From: RGIG3701 sp964438515
Lineage (GTDB): Bacteria; Planctomycetota; Planctomycetia; Pirellulales; Thermoguttaceae
Assembly: GCA_964438515.1 (NCBI GenBank)
Contig: CAYTLK010000008.1
Coordinates: 1 to 64,000 of the forward strand
Direction: 5' to 3'
DNA length: 64,000 nucleotides
Positions 1 to 8,703 of this stretch are shown here, one piece after another; the first letter of the stretch is position 1; each line of letters opens with the position of its first letter. The translations under genes were made by a program, and so were the position numbers. The notes below the pieces were generated by a model that had not been told where the DNA came from, did no database searches, and was given only the letters and a program-made list of their open reading frames with translations.

Positions 1-37
1 TGTCGTTTGCGCCCATCGTTCGTCCGTCGTCCGTCAT
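1..37 (-). CDS. possible start of a gene leaving the left edge
   Basis: An ATG at 37 on the minus strand follows an AGAGGA ribosome-binding-like sequence about six bases upstream, and the frame stays open to the window edge (MTDDGRTMGAND). Only twelve codons are visible, so nothing can be said about the product. It could equally be chance. Confidence 0.2.
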   Translation of the reverse strand, partial: MTDDGRTMGAND

Positions 38-100
38 TGAAAGTTCCTCTTTTTGCGTGATTTTAATTGAAATTTTGTTGATTCAGATATTGTAACAAAT

Positions 101-130
101 CGGGGAGCTGACCGCAAGGGGGACTCCCCG
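101..130 (-). terminator. hairpin downstream of the PL11 gene
   Basis: CGGGGAG at 101-107 pairs with CTCCCCG at 124-130, just after the stop codon of the minus-strand lyase gene. There is no clear T tract on the minus strand, so a classical Rho-independent terminator is uncertain. Confidence 0.35.
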
Positions 131-138
131 AAATGATT

Positions 139-2628
139 TCACTCACCCAACATCGGCGACTGATTGTATCCCATCGAACTCTCCGTAATGCACGCTCTGT
201 AATTGCGGTCCTGCATCAACGTACAGCGTCGAGTCTGCGCCGGAATTTTCGTCATGTAAATCCGTAACTCTCCCGGAGCCGTAACGAACACCTCCTCGCG
301 CCAGTCGCCCAGCACGTCGCACGATTTTACGAACGTTCCCGCCCGAAACCGAAAATACGGCTCCAACATTTCGTCCCGCCCGAAACTGTACATGCGTCCC
401 TCTCGCGCCCACACGATTTCACGCTGCGGGTCGGCATCCCAAAAAACGGTCGGCATATACAATCCCCAGCGCGCAATGTCACGGTGCGAAAGCTCGCTTT
501 CCGACTTCCATTCCGGCTCCTTTTCACGCAGTTTGACGAAATTTGGACGCCGTTGAAGCAGCGTTCCGTCAGCCGTCCATAAATAACGGTCAAACGAAAA
601 TTCGTTTTTCTCCTCACCCCCAAAACACTCACAGCCCGGGTGCGTCGGGTCGATGTCGGCACACATTCCCTGCGCGTGGATATGGTACGTCGTTTCATCA
701 AACTTCCAGAGAAATTCGCCCGTTTTTGCGTCTAAAACGCCCATTCCGCCGCCGTCGACGCGGCCTTCAATCCCCCAATAAACTTCCAAACCCGGCCGGT
801 CGGGAACGATGTCGCCGATGTACAAATGGTCGGGATGACGAAGCCCTTTCGCCCAAAGCGTCGCGCCCGTATCGTCCAAAATGAACGTTCCAACCGCCGC
901 CTCGTCGCGTCCGTCGCCGTCCACGTCCGTACAGTGGAGCGTGTGCGCACCGCGCCCCCAAAGATTCGAATCCTCAAACGCATTCGTCCAGAAAAACTTT
1001 TCTTCCAGTTTCCCGTCGCGCAACTGCCAGCCGCGCATCTTTTGGAGGGAGTAAGTCCCGCGAAGTGCCGTTAAAATAGGCGTCTTCCCATCGAGATACG
1101 CCGCGGAAAGCATACAGCGCGAATAATAATTGTACTGTAATCCGGCACGGCTCGGCCAGTCGGTTCGAGCGATTTCTTCGCCGGTTTCACCGTTCCAGAC
1201 GCTCAAAAATTCAGGTCCTTGATCGACGCGCCCCGTCTCGTTTTTCACAGCGTTTGAGTCTGCCGTTTTTAGTGCAATTTCCGCCTTTCCGTCTCCGTCG
1301 AGGTCGACCGCAATGAAGGGGGAATACCAGATTCCGCACTCAATTCCAGCACCTAAATCACGACTCCAAAGCCGTTTTCCGTCCGCATTGTACGCCTCAA
1401 GTTGCAGCGTTCCCGTGCTGGGCCGCCAGTAATAGTAGTAAGGGTCCACCCAGCCTGTTTTATTGTAAAGAATGACGTAATCGTAACGTCCGTCTCCGTC
1501 GAGATCCGCAATCGCCATCCGACTCACCACCGCATCCGGGTCGCCGAGCTTAATTGAAATTCCAGATTCAAAATTTCCGATGCGTGCGATGCTTTCTGAA
1601 CCGTCCGACACGGCGAGCTTCCATTCGTAAGTTCCTTCTTTCGAAGCACTTGCGTCTGAAAAATCCGTTGTGCTTGTGATGGGTTCGGTGTTGATTTTCA
1701 CCCAGTTTTCTTCTGGTTTCTGCTGCTGATTTTCAACTTTTTCCCTCCGAAAAATATCAAATCCGACATGCTCCGCGTCGGTTTTCAGCAGCCGCCACGT
1801 CAAATACCACCCCGCAGTTCCTTCGTCCGCCGGAAGCGCGACGAAACCGCGGTCCAGCCGTTCCTCAACTCGCGCCGTGAAGTACCCGTCGATTTTCGGA
1901 AGCGCCGTGTTTCCGAGAGGTTCACCCACCTCCAGCGCCGGATTTCCTGCGTAAAAATCGACGCATCCAGTGATGTACTTTGCGCGTTCCGCATCGAGTG
2001 CTGCGTCGGAATCGTCATCCATTTTTTTCAGCATGCGTTCACTCACAGGTTCGACGCTGTAAGAAACCTGTACACTGTCAAAAGTTCCATCAGAACGTAT
2101 TTTTGCGATGAATTGCTGCCACGCGCCGCTTTCCGCAGAGAGTGCGTTTGCGCAGTACGATGTGCTTGTTGAAACGGGTTTTCCCTCTTTCATCGGCTGA
2201 ATTACGAGACGTCCGCATCCTTCGGAAATTCGCATCCATCCTTTAAATAACATGTATTTTCCGACTTCCGCCGCCGGAACGGTTCGAACACAACGCAGAG
2301 TTACGCGTTCGTTTTGCTCGGAACGCACGTGCGTGCACGGATGTTTGTAAGTGCCGTCCCCCTCCGGAAGAAAGTTCGTCACTGCTTTTTTTGAAGCACA
2401 CTCGCACCTCCAGACCGCCACCGTTTCACCGTTTGTTTCGCTCGCATCCTCTGAACGCATCGCAAGTTCCGACAGATCCACATCCTGCGACACCGCCGAA
2501 TATTCACCGGAAAAAACAGCTCGCTGCGACACGAAACTCACAAAAACAACCGCACTAACAACCGCACTAACAACCGCACAGAAAATCAAACGAATAACAA
2601 AACCATTCATAAACAATCGAATATTCAT
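139..2628 (-). CDS. rhamnogalacturonan lyase, PL11 family, secreted
   Basis: This 829-residue protein is predicted to cleave the rhamnose-galacturonate backbone of rhamnogalacturonan I by beta-elimination outside the cytoplasm. The N-terminus has a long hydrophobic segment (about residues 8-32) with a VVSAVVSAVV repeat, fitting a signal peptide or anchor. After an extra N-terminal region of about 230 residues comes a fibronectin-like part, then the PL11 propeller from about residue 350. The propeller has repeated calcium-loop motifs such as DLDGDGRYD, DLDGDGKAE and DVDGDGRDE, plus the YYYYWRPSTG and TALRGTY segments known from YesW/YesX-type enzymes. I chose the ATG at 2628 because AAAGGAT lies upstream; a GTG directly before it is also in frame. 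It follows the GH2 gene after 29 bases on the same strand, so the two are probably one operon for pectin side-chain and backbone breakdown. Family call is secure, exact product specificity is inferred. Confidence 0.9.
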   Translation of the reverse strand: MNIRLFMNGFVIRLIFCAVVSAVVSAVVFVSFVSQRAVFSGEYSAVSQDVDLSELAMRSEDASETNGETVAVWRCECASKKAVTNFLPEGDGTYKHPCTHVRSEQNERVTLRCVRTVPAAEVGKYMLFKGWMRISEGCGRLVIQPMKEGKPVSTSTSYCANALSAESGAWQQFIAKIRSDGTFDSVQVSYSVEPVSERMLKKMDDDSDAALDAERAKYITGCVDFYAGNPALEVGEPLGNTALPKIDGYFTARVEERLDRGFVALPADEGTAGWYLTWRLLKTDAEHVGFDIFRREKVENQQQKPEENWVKINTEPITSTTDFSDASASKEGTYEWKLAVSDGSESIARIGNFESGISIKLGDPDAVVSRMAIADLDGDGRYDYVILYNKTGWVDPYYYYWRPSTGTLQLEAYNADGKRLWSRDLGAGIECGIWYSPFIAVDLDGDGKAEIALKTADSNAVKNETGRVDQGPEFLSVWNGETGEEIARTDWPSRAGLQYNYYSRCMLSAAYLDGKTPILTALRGTYSLQKMRGWQLRDGKLEEKFFWTNAFEDSNLWGRGAHTLHCTDVDGDGRDEAAVGTFILDDTGATLWAKGLRHPDHLYIGDIVPDRPGLEVYWGIEGRVDGGGMGVLDAKTGEFLWKFDETTYHIHAQGMCADIDPTHPGCECFGGEEKNEFSFDRYLWTADGTLLQRRPNFVKLREKEPEWKSESELSHRDIARWGLYMPTVFWDADPQREIVWAREGRMYSFGRDEMLEPYFRFRAGTFVKSCDVLGDWREEVFVTAPGELRIYMTKIPAQTRRCTLMQDRNYRACITESSMGYNQSPMLGE

Positions 2629-2657
2629 CACAATTTATCCTTTCAAAAAATTTTGTT

Positions 2658-5600
2658 CTAAATTTGGGTCTGTGGAAGCAGGCGCAGCGACTCGATCTGC
2701 AGATTTCGATCCTGATTTGGAATGTTCGGATCCGTAGATGGAACGTATAAATCGTTGCCGAACTGAAGCATCAAAACGTGCTCGCCGACCGGAATTTCAA
2801 CGTCTGGTTCAAGTACATAATTCGTTCGATCCGTTCCCATCAATTGAAACTCGCCGATTTTTTGGCCGTCGAGACGCAAATTTATATGCGGATAAACGTC
2901 CTCGCAAGCGGTTCCCGAAGCGCGAAGTACAAAACGGAAACGTCCTTTTTGTGCGAAATTCAACTTTTTGGAAACTGTACCGTTTGTACCGATAAAAAGA
3001 ACGTTCGGTTCATTTTTCTGAAGGTTTGAATTGGTCGTTCTCACCTGATCGAAATCACTTCCGTTGAGGAAAAAACCATTCATAAGAAACGGAGCGTCAA
3101 AATAGAGATTCTGGAGAATTTGTGTAATGTATAACGACGCGAGGAGCGTCGTGCATTCGGGCGCGTACCATTTCACTTCATCCACGGTTACATTTTTCGA
3201 AATTCGGGCCGACACCATGGGACGGAGGGTCGAAAAAACATCTTGAGCAACGGTTTTCACCGGGAAAATACGAGCGCTGCGGAAGTTCATGTTTCGATCT
3301 TCACGAGTTGAAGGATTCCAATCGTCATTCATAAATGCAAGTTCGAGATGCTGTTTTTGTCCGTTCGTATGAATAAAAACGTACTTTTTATTGAATTCTG
3401 TATCCAATTCCGTGCTTCCGACCGTTTTTCCGTCGAGGCGAATTGTGAAAATAACACCCACGCCGTCGAGTTTCGACCCGCAACCGTCAATCTCCAGGAA
3501 ATAATCGCCCTCCGGAACCGTAATTTCTCGTTCCAAAATCACATTTGTACCGCAATTATAGGCGTCTGAAATCACGGTCCCTTTTGTTTGGTTCGGCTGA
3601 AATTCGTCGTAACGCATCGTTGGAAATGGATTTTCGTTTTCTGGAACTGGAATAAAAGGTACAATATACCAGTCAGAAATACTTTGTTCCGGCATCGTTT
3701 GACGAGCTGTAAGTCCCGCACGATTTTCGTACCAAATCAAATAGCAATTCGGACCCGTATAAAGTCCATCGTTTTCAGACGGCGCCGCCTCCGAAGAAGA
3801 ATTTACAGAAACACGACATGAATCCTGAACGATAGTCATATTTTCGGGTACGATTTTCGACCAAGCGGCACGATTCTCCGGCGTAAGTCCGCAAAGAAGA
3901 AACTTTTCGCCCTCTTTCGGTTCGATCGCCTCGGGCGCGTCTGCATTAATGAGGGTCCAATCGCCGGGATTTACTGTACGCGAATCATTTTGTGCGCCCG
4001 GTTCCGTGGTTTCAAACGGAATATTCAACGTATTCAGCTTTTTTTGAATTTTGCCGCTGGGGTCGTAAACGCACAGACGGGGCGCAGGATTTCGACTCAA
4101 CGCACGATCGGAAGAAATCAGGTTGGAAAGGAACTTCGAACAGAGGCCGAAAACGTCTTTTTGCGTTTCCAAAATTTCTTTTTCGTACGGAATCTGGGTC
4201 ATTGTAAGATTTTTGTGACGAAAAGTTCCCGCATATTCCAAACCTTCAGGCCCGCCAAAAAGATCGTCCGCGCGGAAAGCCGCGTCCGCCGAAACCTTAA
4301 ACGGTTTTTCAATCGACGGTTCGAACGTCCACTCGTTATTTCGCGCGCTCGAAAGCGTCAAATTCGCGGTTTGAACCGGAAAAATCCCGCTCGGATAGAC
4401 GTCCTGATGAAGAATCAGCACCCCATGGGACGAATCAGCCAAAAACTCTGCAAGACGATTTTGTGCCTGATTTGCAGCGCCGACGGTGAATTTTTCAGCC
4501 TCCGGAACGTCGAAAAGCGGGGTGAGCGCGTTTTCACCAATCATCAAAACCGACACTTTCGAAAGTTGTGTGTCATTCAAATCGCGGAGGTGGGTTGCGC
4601 CTAGAATTTTTGCGGTTTCCGGATTTCCGATGAATCCGATTTCCGGATGTAATTCAGACGGGATTTTCGACGCATTTTGCCGCCATTTGAGCGAAAAAAT
4701 TCGTTCCACAACCCCCTCTTTGAGGAAAAATCGATCCTCACCTTGCGGCAGAAGATTTCCGTACAAGTTCCAATCGGGGTTCCATTCCGCTTTTTCGGCA
4801 GAATCAGCTGTACGATATTCAAGTTTCATTCTGCATTCCAGCAAATTGCGGCTCAAGTCGGCGGGGTTCGACGTATTTTGCGCAATACTTTCAGGAATTT
4901 TGAAATTCATCACGACGGCGACTCGCTGTGCAGGATTCAAACGACGTGTGACACATTGAGTTTCGTCGGCGATTTGGACGGTCAAAACGAGTTCACGCAC
5001 GCAGTCGGTGTCGTTGAGGAGCCAGAATTTCATCGGCGTTTCTTTTCCAAGTTCCAGCGTTGCGGAAATCGGTTCCAGCACGAAAGTCACAGGCTCGTAT
5101 GAATCTCGTACAGCACTGTGCTTCGGATTTTCCGGGCTTTCCATCGTTGGGGTCGAAAATTCCGTAATGGCCCACGGACACATTCCGCTCACTCCGGCCG
5201 CACGATACGCAGGAATTTGCATGCGCCACGTTTTTGCTTTTGCTCTCGCCATCGCACCGTCCATCGAATCGTCGAACGCAGAATCACCCAGGACGAGGGA
5301 GTACGGATCCTGGGTTTTGAACTGCTGGATGTGCAGAAATTCACCGATATAAAGCGGTTTTTTTCGGTCCCACTTCCAATATTCAGCCGGAAAACACGCC
5401 ATAAATTTCCCATCTTCCATCCACCAGCAACAGCGCGGCCAGTCGCAGTCTTCGTGTCCGGCCCGGATTCCGCCAAAATCCATCGGATAGTGTGGATTTA
5501 CGACGTCTGCCGCCCCTTCCGGATCCATGTCGCCGTCGAACGAAATGGGACGCGTCGCGTCAAACGCCCGCGCCTTCCGACCTTCCGCAGCCAAAAGTGC

Positions 5601-6989
5601 CGGCAAATCGTTTCCCTTGCGCACCCACTCGCCGCCGCAATGCAAAATTTCATTTTCCATCGAGAGGAAGCAGAAAGCCGGGTTGTTTCGATGCTTTTTT
5701 TGCAGGGCTTTTACGTGACGTGCGTAATTTTTCCAGAAAACATCGTCGTTTAACGCGTACGAACCCACCCAGCAGAAGAAGCCCGTTTCGAGAATCAACG
5801 GCATTCCAACTTCGTCGGCGACTTCACACCACGCTTTCGGCCAATAATTTGCGTGAAGACGAATGCAATTAATGTTTGCTTTCCGCAGACTCTCAAAAAA
5901 GACGCGCGCCGGTCCGCATGCATCGCCGTTTTCGAGGAGCTTTCGAGGGTGCGAAGCGGCTCCGAGTGCGTGAAACGGAACGCCGTTCAGCACAAAAACG
6001 TCGCCGTCGCACCAAATTTCACGAAATCCGAAACGTTCCTGCCGTTCCACAAAATCCCCCAATTTGAGGTTCAAAAAGTACAAATGCGGATCGCGCGGCG
6101 ACCAAACGCGAGGATTTTCCCACAGTTTTTCAACCTTGAAAGAAGCGGTTCCGCTTGCTGGGACGGTCAGAAGCGGCGCATCAAACACAATTTCGGAATC
6201 TTCAACAGAAATCTGTACAGGAACCGAAACTTCCTGATTCGTGAGGTTTTTGACGGTACATTCGACCGTGATTTTGCGTTCGCGCCACGAAGTTTGAATG
6301 AAAAGATCCTCGACGCTCAGCGTGTCGCGGACTTCCAAACGCACCGGCTCCCAAATTCCTGCGGAACTAAAACCCTGCGACCCAACGGGCGCAAGAATCG
6401 TTCCGTGAAAAAGGTCGGCCGGATGCTGACCCGCTGGAACTTTGAAATCCGCAGGTTTTTCAGACGCAAGTGCCGTCGCTCCTTCCACACGCACAACCAA
6501 TTCGTGCGTCCCGCCGTCTCGGACCCACGGCGTCACATCCAGTTCGAACGGCTCGCTCCCTCCGATGTAATTTCCCGCTTCTTTTCCGTCAATTCGAATT
6601 TCGGACGCAAATTTAATTCCATCGAAACACAAAAACGTACGTTGATTTTCAGACGTGAGTTTCGGCGCGTCAAAACGGGTGCGAAACCACTGTACATTAT
6701 TCAATTGAACGGGTTGTACTGCGGGAAGCACAATCGGCGTCCATTCCGGCGTGCCGCACTCGGCCAGCTGATTCCAATCGCGTACGGAATCTGTTACAAA
6801 AACGTCCCAATACGTTCCCAACGCATTCGGCGAGGGCGCAGCAGACTCATTTTGTGATGAATCTTGCGATGAATTTTGAACAGGATTCCGTACAGGATTC
6901 TGTGTAGGATTTTGAGCAGGTGCGCGGACCGACAGAGCAAAAAATGCAAGCAGAAAAACAATCCAGAAAAATGGGGAGATTCGTTTCAT
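2658..6989 (-). CDS. large GH2 glycosidase with two C-terminal CBM-like domains
   Basis: A 1,443-residue secreted enzyme with a signal peptide (about residues 1-25) and a short Asn/Gln/Ser-rich linker (QNPTQNPVRNPVQ). The usual GH2 order follows: sugar-binding domain (about 60-220), immunoglobulin-like domain (about 225-310) and a TIM barrel (about 320-640). The probable acid/base Glu is in SMENEI and the nucleophile Glu in LYIGEFLHI. GH2 enzymes hydrolyse beta-galactosides, beta-glucuronides or beta-mannosides; which one cannot be told here. The C-terminal half is unusual: after a long linker region two beta-rich modules (about 1195-1290 and 1355-1440) each carry an ND...PST...DRN signature. 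That signature resembles the calcium-binding loops of xylan-binding CBM36/CBM60-type modules. It is the first gene of a probable pair with the PL11 lyase. Confidence 0.85.
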   Translation of the reverse strand: MKRISPFFWIVFLLAFFALSVRAPAQNPTQNPVRNPVQNSSQDSSQNESAAPSPNALGTYWDVFVTDSVRDWNQLAECGTPEWTPIVLPAVQPVQLNNVQWFRTRFDAPKLTSENQRTFLCFDGIKFASEIRIDGKEAGNYIGGSEPFELDVTPWVRDGGTHELVVRVEGATALASEKPADFKVPAGQHPADLFHGTILAPVGSQGFSSAGIWEPVRLEVRDTLSVEDLFIQTSWRERKITVECTVKNLTNQEVSVPVQISVEDSEIVFDAPLLTVPASGTASFKVEKLWENPRVWSPRDPHLYFLNLKLGDFVERQERFGFREIWCDGDVFVLNGVPFHALGAASHPRKLLENGDACGPARVFFESLRKANINCIRLHANYWPKAWCEVADEVGMPLILETGFFCWVGSYALNDDVFWKNYARHVKALQKKHRNNPAFCFLSMENEILHCGGEWVRKGNDLPALLAAEGRKARAFDATRPISFDGDMDPEGAADVVNPHYPMDFGGIRAGHEDCDWPRCCWWMEDGKFMACFPAEYWKWDRKKPLYIGEFLHIQQFKTQDPYSLVLGDSAFDDSMDGAMARAKAKTWRMQIPAYRAAGVSGMCPWAITEFSTPTMESPENPKHSAVRDSYEPVTFVLEPISATLELGKETPMKFWLLNDTDCVRELVLTVQIADETQCVTRRLNPAQRVAVVMNFKIPESIAQNTSNPADLSRNLLECRMKLEYRTADSAEKAEWNPDWNLYGNLLPQGEDRFFLKEGVVERIFSLKWRQNASKIPSELHPEIGFIGNPETAKILGATHLRDLNDTQLSKVSVLMIGENALTPLFDVPEAEKFTVGAANQAQNRLAEFLADSSHGVLILHQDVYPSGIFPVQTANLTLSSARNNEWTFEPSIEKPFKVSADAAFRADDLFGGPEGLEYAGTFRHKNLTMTQIPYEKEILETQKDVFGLCSKFLSNLISSDRALSRNPAPRLCVYDPSGKIQKKLNTLNIPFETTEPGAQNDSRTVNPGDWTLINADAPEAIEPKEGEKFLLCGLTPENRAAWSKIVPENMTIVQDSCRVSVNSSSEAAPSENDGLYTGPNCYLIWYENRAGLTARQTMPEQSISDWYIVPFIPVPENENPFPTMRYDEFQPNQTKGTVISDAYNCGTNVILEREITVPEGDYFLEIDGCGSKLDGVGVIFTIRLDGKTVGSTELDTEFNKKYVFIHTNGQKQHLELAFMNDDWNPSTREDRNMNFRSARIFPVKTVAQDVFSTLRPMVSARISKNVTVDEVKWYAPECTTLLASLYITQILQNLYFDAPFLMNGFFLNGSDFDQVRTTNSNLQKNEPNVLFIGTNGTVSKKLNFAQKGRFRFVLRASGTACEDVYPHINLRLDGQKIGEFQLMGTDRTNYVLEPDVEIPVGEHVLMLQFGNDLYVPSTDPNIPNQDRNLQIESLRLLPQTQI

Positions 6990-7031
6990 TTGAGCCTGAA
7001 CCTTTCAAAGAAAATGGCGGGGAAAAATTTT

Positions 7032-7135
7032 TATACCCGATGCATTTTGAATTTTCGCTTCTCCGTCGTTACTCTATCGAGAAACAACGGCCGCAGTCGC
7101 CGCTCAATGCGAAATTTTCAAGTGGAACGAGTATA
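7032..7135. mobile_element. 104-bp TIR element, copy 1 (MITE-like)
   Basis: The element begins TATACCCGATGCATTTTGAA and ends with the inverted counterpart of TATACTCGTTCCACTTGAAA. A second copy of the same length lies inverted at 25694-25797. The core includes a shared stretch reading CGTCGTTACTCTATCGAGAA. No coding capacity is apparent. The TA-starting inverted ends and the similarity to the IS630 remnant's termini suggest a miniature element moved by an IS630/Tc1-type transposase; this is inference. Confidence 0.7.
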
Positions 7136-7240
7136 TACTAACACGATTTTGGATTTCAGTTTTCCCGTCCGCCGTTGGAGCTGCGCACCACGGCTCCTGC
7201 AGTTTTTGTGAAAACTGAATTTCATTGTGGAACCAGCATA
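7134..7240. mobile_element. second TIR element abutting copy 1
   Basis: It starts TATACTAACACGATTTTGGA and its other end, read on the minus strand, starts TATGCTGGTTCCACAATGAA. The inner parts of both ends read ATTTCAGTTTTC or AATTCAGTTTTC. It shares the TA of the preceding element, so the two lie back to back. The first 26 bases resemble the start of the repeat at 11962. No open frame of note. Confidence 0.5.
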
Positions 7241-7318
7241 ATTTCCTTAAATTATATCACTTTGCGCCGAACGTGCAACCGACCCCGAAACTTTTTTGAG
7301 AAAAATTTTTAAGACCGA

Positions 7319-7347
7319 TTGACGGACGACGAAGAAAGATGTATAAT
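7319..7347 (+). promoter_or_regulatory. sigma-70 promoter of the decarboxylase gene
   Basis: TTGACG at 7319-7324 and TATAAT at 7342-7347 are separated by exactly 17 bases, the best promoter match in the window. Transcription would leave an AT-rich leader of roughly 100 bases before the ATG at 7455. Confidence 0.8.
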
Positions 7348-7454
7348 GAACGTCTATTCGTAAAAGAATCATAGTATTTATACTATTAATTAATAGATGA
7401 AGTTACAAAAACAAATATATTACAAAAACAAACACGGTTACAAAAACACGCAAA

Positions 7455-8663
7455 ATGAAAGAAGTACGATTATCGGAATTTCCGCCGAAACCCATTCTCG
7501 ACGAACTGACGGCACACGCGAAAGCGCTCGTTGAACGTCAATTTCACCAAATGGGCTATCCGTTCGACCAAGATGTGAATCTTTCTGGTTACTACCAGTG
7601 GCTGCACGACACGGGATTGTGCGATCTCACGCTCATCAACGTCGGCGACCCGTATAAAAAGTCGTGGGACATGCTGGAAACGGACGAATTTGAACGTCGT
7701 TCGATCGATTTTCTCGCACGCAGCTTCGGTTTTCCGGAGGACGACCACTGGGGAGTTTGTACCAACGGCGGAACCGACGGAAATATGCACGGAATTTATT
7801 ACGGTCGAAAATTCCTCGAAGATGCGGCCCGAAATCTCCAACTGGGTGAAAACTCACGTCCGATTTTGTACGTTTCGTGCGAGGCGCATTATTCTGTACG
7901 AAAACTCGGCGATATTTTGCAGATCGAAACGCGTTTGATTAACGCACACCCAATGGGACAGATGGACGTGGAAGATTTTCGCAGAAAATTGGATCCTGCG
8001 CGTCCGGCGCTTGTAGCGATTGCAATCGGCGGAACGTTCAAAGGCGCAATCGACGATCAAGAGGCGATCGAACGAGTTTTGGAAGAGGTGCGTCCGCCGG
8101 CGGTGTATCGTCATTTGGACGTTGCGCTTTTCGGAGGTTATTTACCGTGGGTCGAAGATGAAAACGTGAGAAACATCCTGAATCAGCGGCTCCGACACTT
8201 TGATTCCCTTGCAGTTTCGGGACACAAATTCCTCGCGATGAACGAACCTGTTGGGATTTTTATCTGTCGAAAAGACATTTTAAATCATCTTCATACGTAC
8301 AGCGTCCCGTATTTGAACGGCGTGATTCCGACGATCAGCTGTTCCCGAAGCGGGTTCGATCCGTTGAAATTGTACTGGCGCATCACAACGACCGGTCCGG
8401 AGGGTTTTCGTGCAGAAACGGCTCACATCCTGAAAATGACGCAATTGCTGGTGAAACGTCTGAATGAAATCGGTGTAAAAACTTACGTAAACCCTTATTC
8501 CAACACGGTTTGTATGGAACGTCCTGCACCTTCGGTCGTTCATAAATACGCGATGGCGTGCGGCGACTGTCCCCATTTCGGCCCGCTGGCGCACGTGGTT
8601 GTGATGCAGTTCTTCAACGAAACTCTCATTGAGGAATTTGTGAGCGATATTCAAAAATCGTAA
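7455..8663 (+). CDS. hdc: pyridoxal-phosphate histidine decarboxylase-like enzyme
   Basis: A 402-residue cytoplasmic group II decarboxylase. The protein follows the bacterial PLP-dependent histidine decarboxylase pattern: GVCTNGGTDGN (phosphate/cofactor region, about 109-119), AHYSVRKLGDIL with His145 stacking on the ring, HLDVALFGG with Asp222, and SGHKFL with the Schiff-base Lys258. Length agrees with the family (about 380 residues). The likely reaction is histidine to histamine and CO2, consuming a proton. A related amino acid substrate or serine decarboxylation remains possible because the specificity loop cannot be judged by eye. A strong promoter lies upstream and an iron-sulfur membrane protein starts 40 bases downstream, probably co-transcribed. 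Confidence 0.8.
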   Translation: MKEVRLSEFPPKPILDELTAHAKALVERQFHQMGYPFDQDVNLSGYYQWLHDTGLCDLTLINVGDPYKKSWDMLETDEFERRSIDFLARSFGFPEDDHWGVCTNGGTDGNMHGIYYGRKFLEDAARNLQLGENSRPILYVSCEAHYSVRKLGDILQIETRLINAHPMGQMDVEDFRRKLDPARPALVAIAIGGTFKGAIDDQEAIERVLEEVRPPAVYRHLDVALFGGYLPWVEDENVRNILNQRLRHFDSLAVSGHKFLAMNEPVGIFICRKDILNHLHTYSVPYLNGVIPTISCSRSGFDPLKLYWRITTTGPEGFRAETAHILKMTQLLVKRLNEIGVKTYVNPYSNTVCMERPAPSVVHKYAMACGDCPHFGPLAHVVVMQFFNETLIEEFVSDIQKS

Positions 8664-8703
8664 TTCGTTCCTTGGGATTCCATCCTCGAAAATCGGTGTT
8701 CTT

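Noticed and set aside
7032..7240. CRISPR-like array from the repeated TATAC ends
   Set aside because: Ends are inverted, not direct, repeats and there is no regular spacer unit or cas gene.
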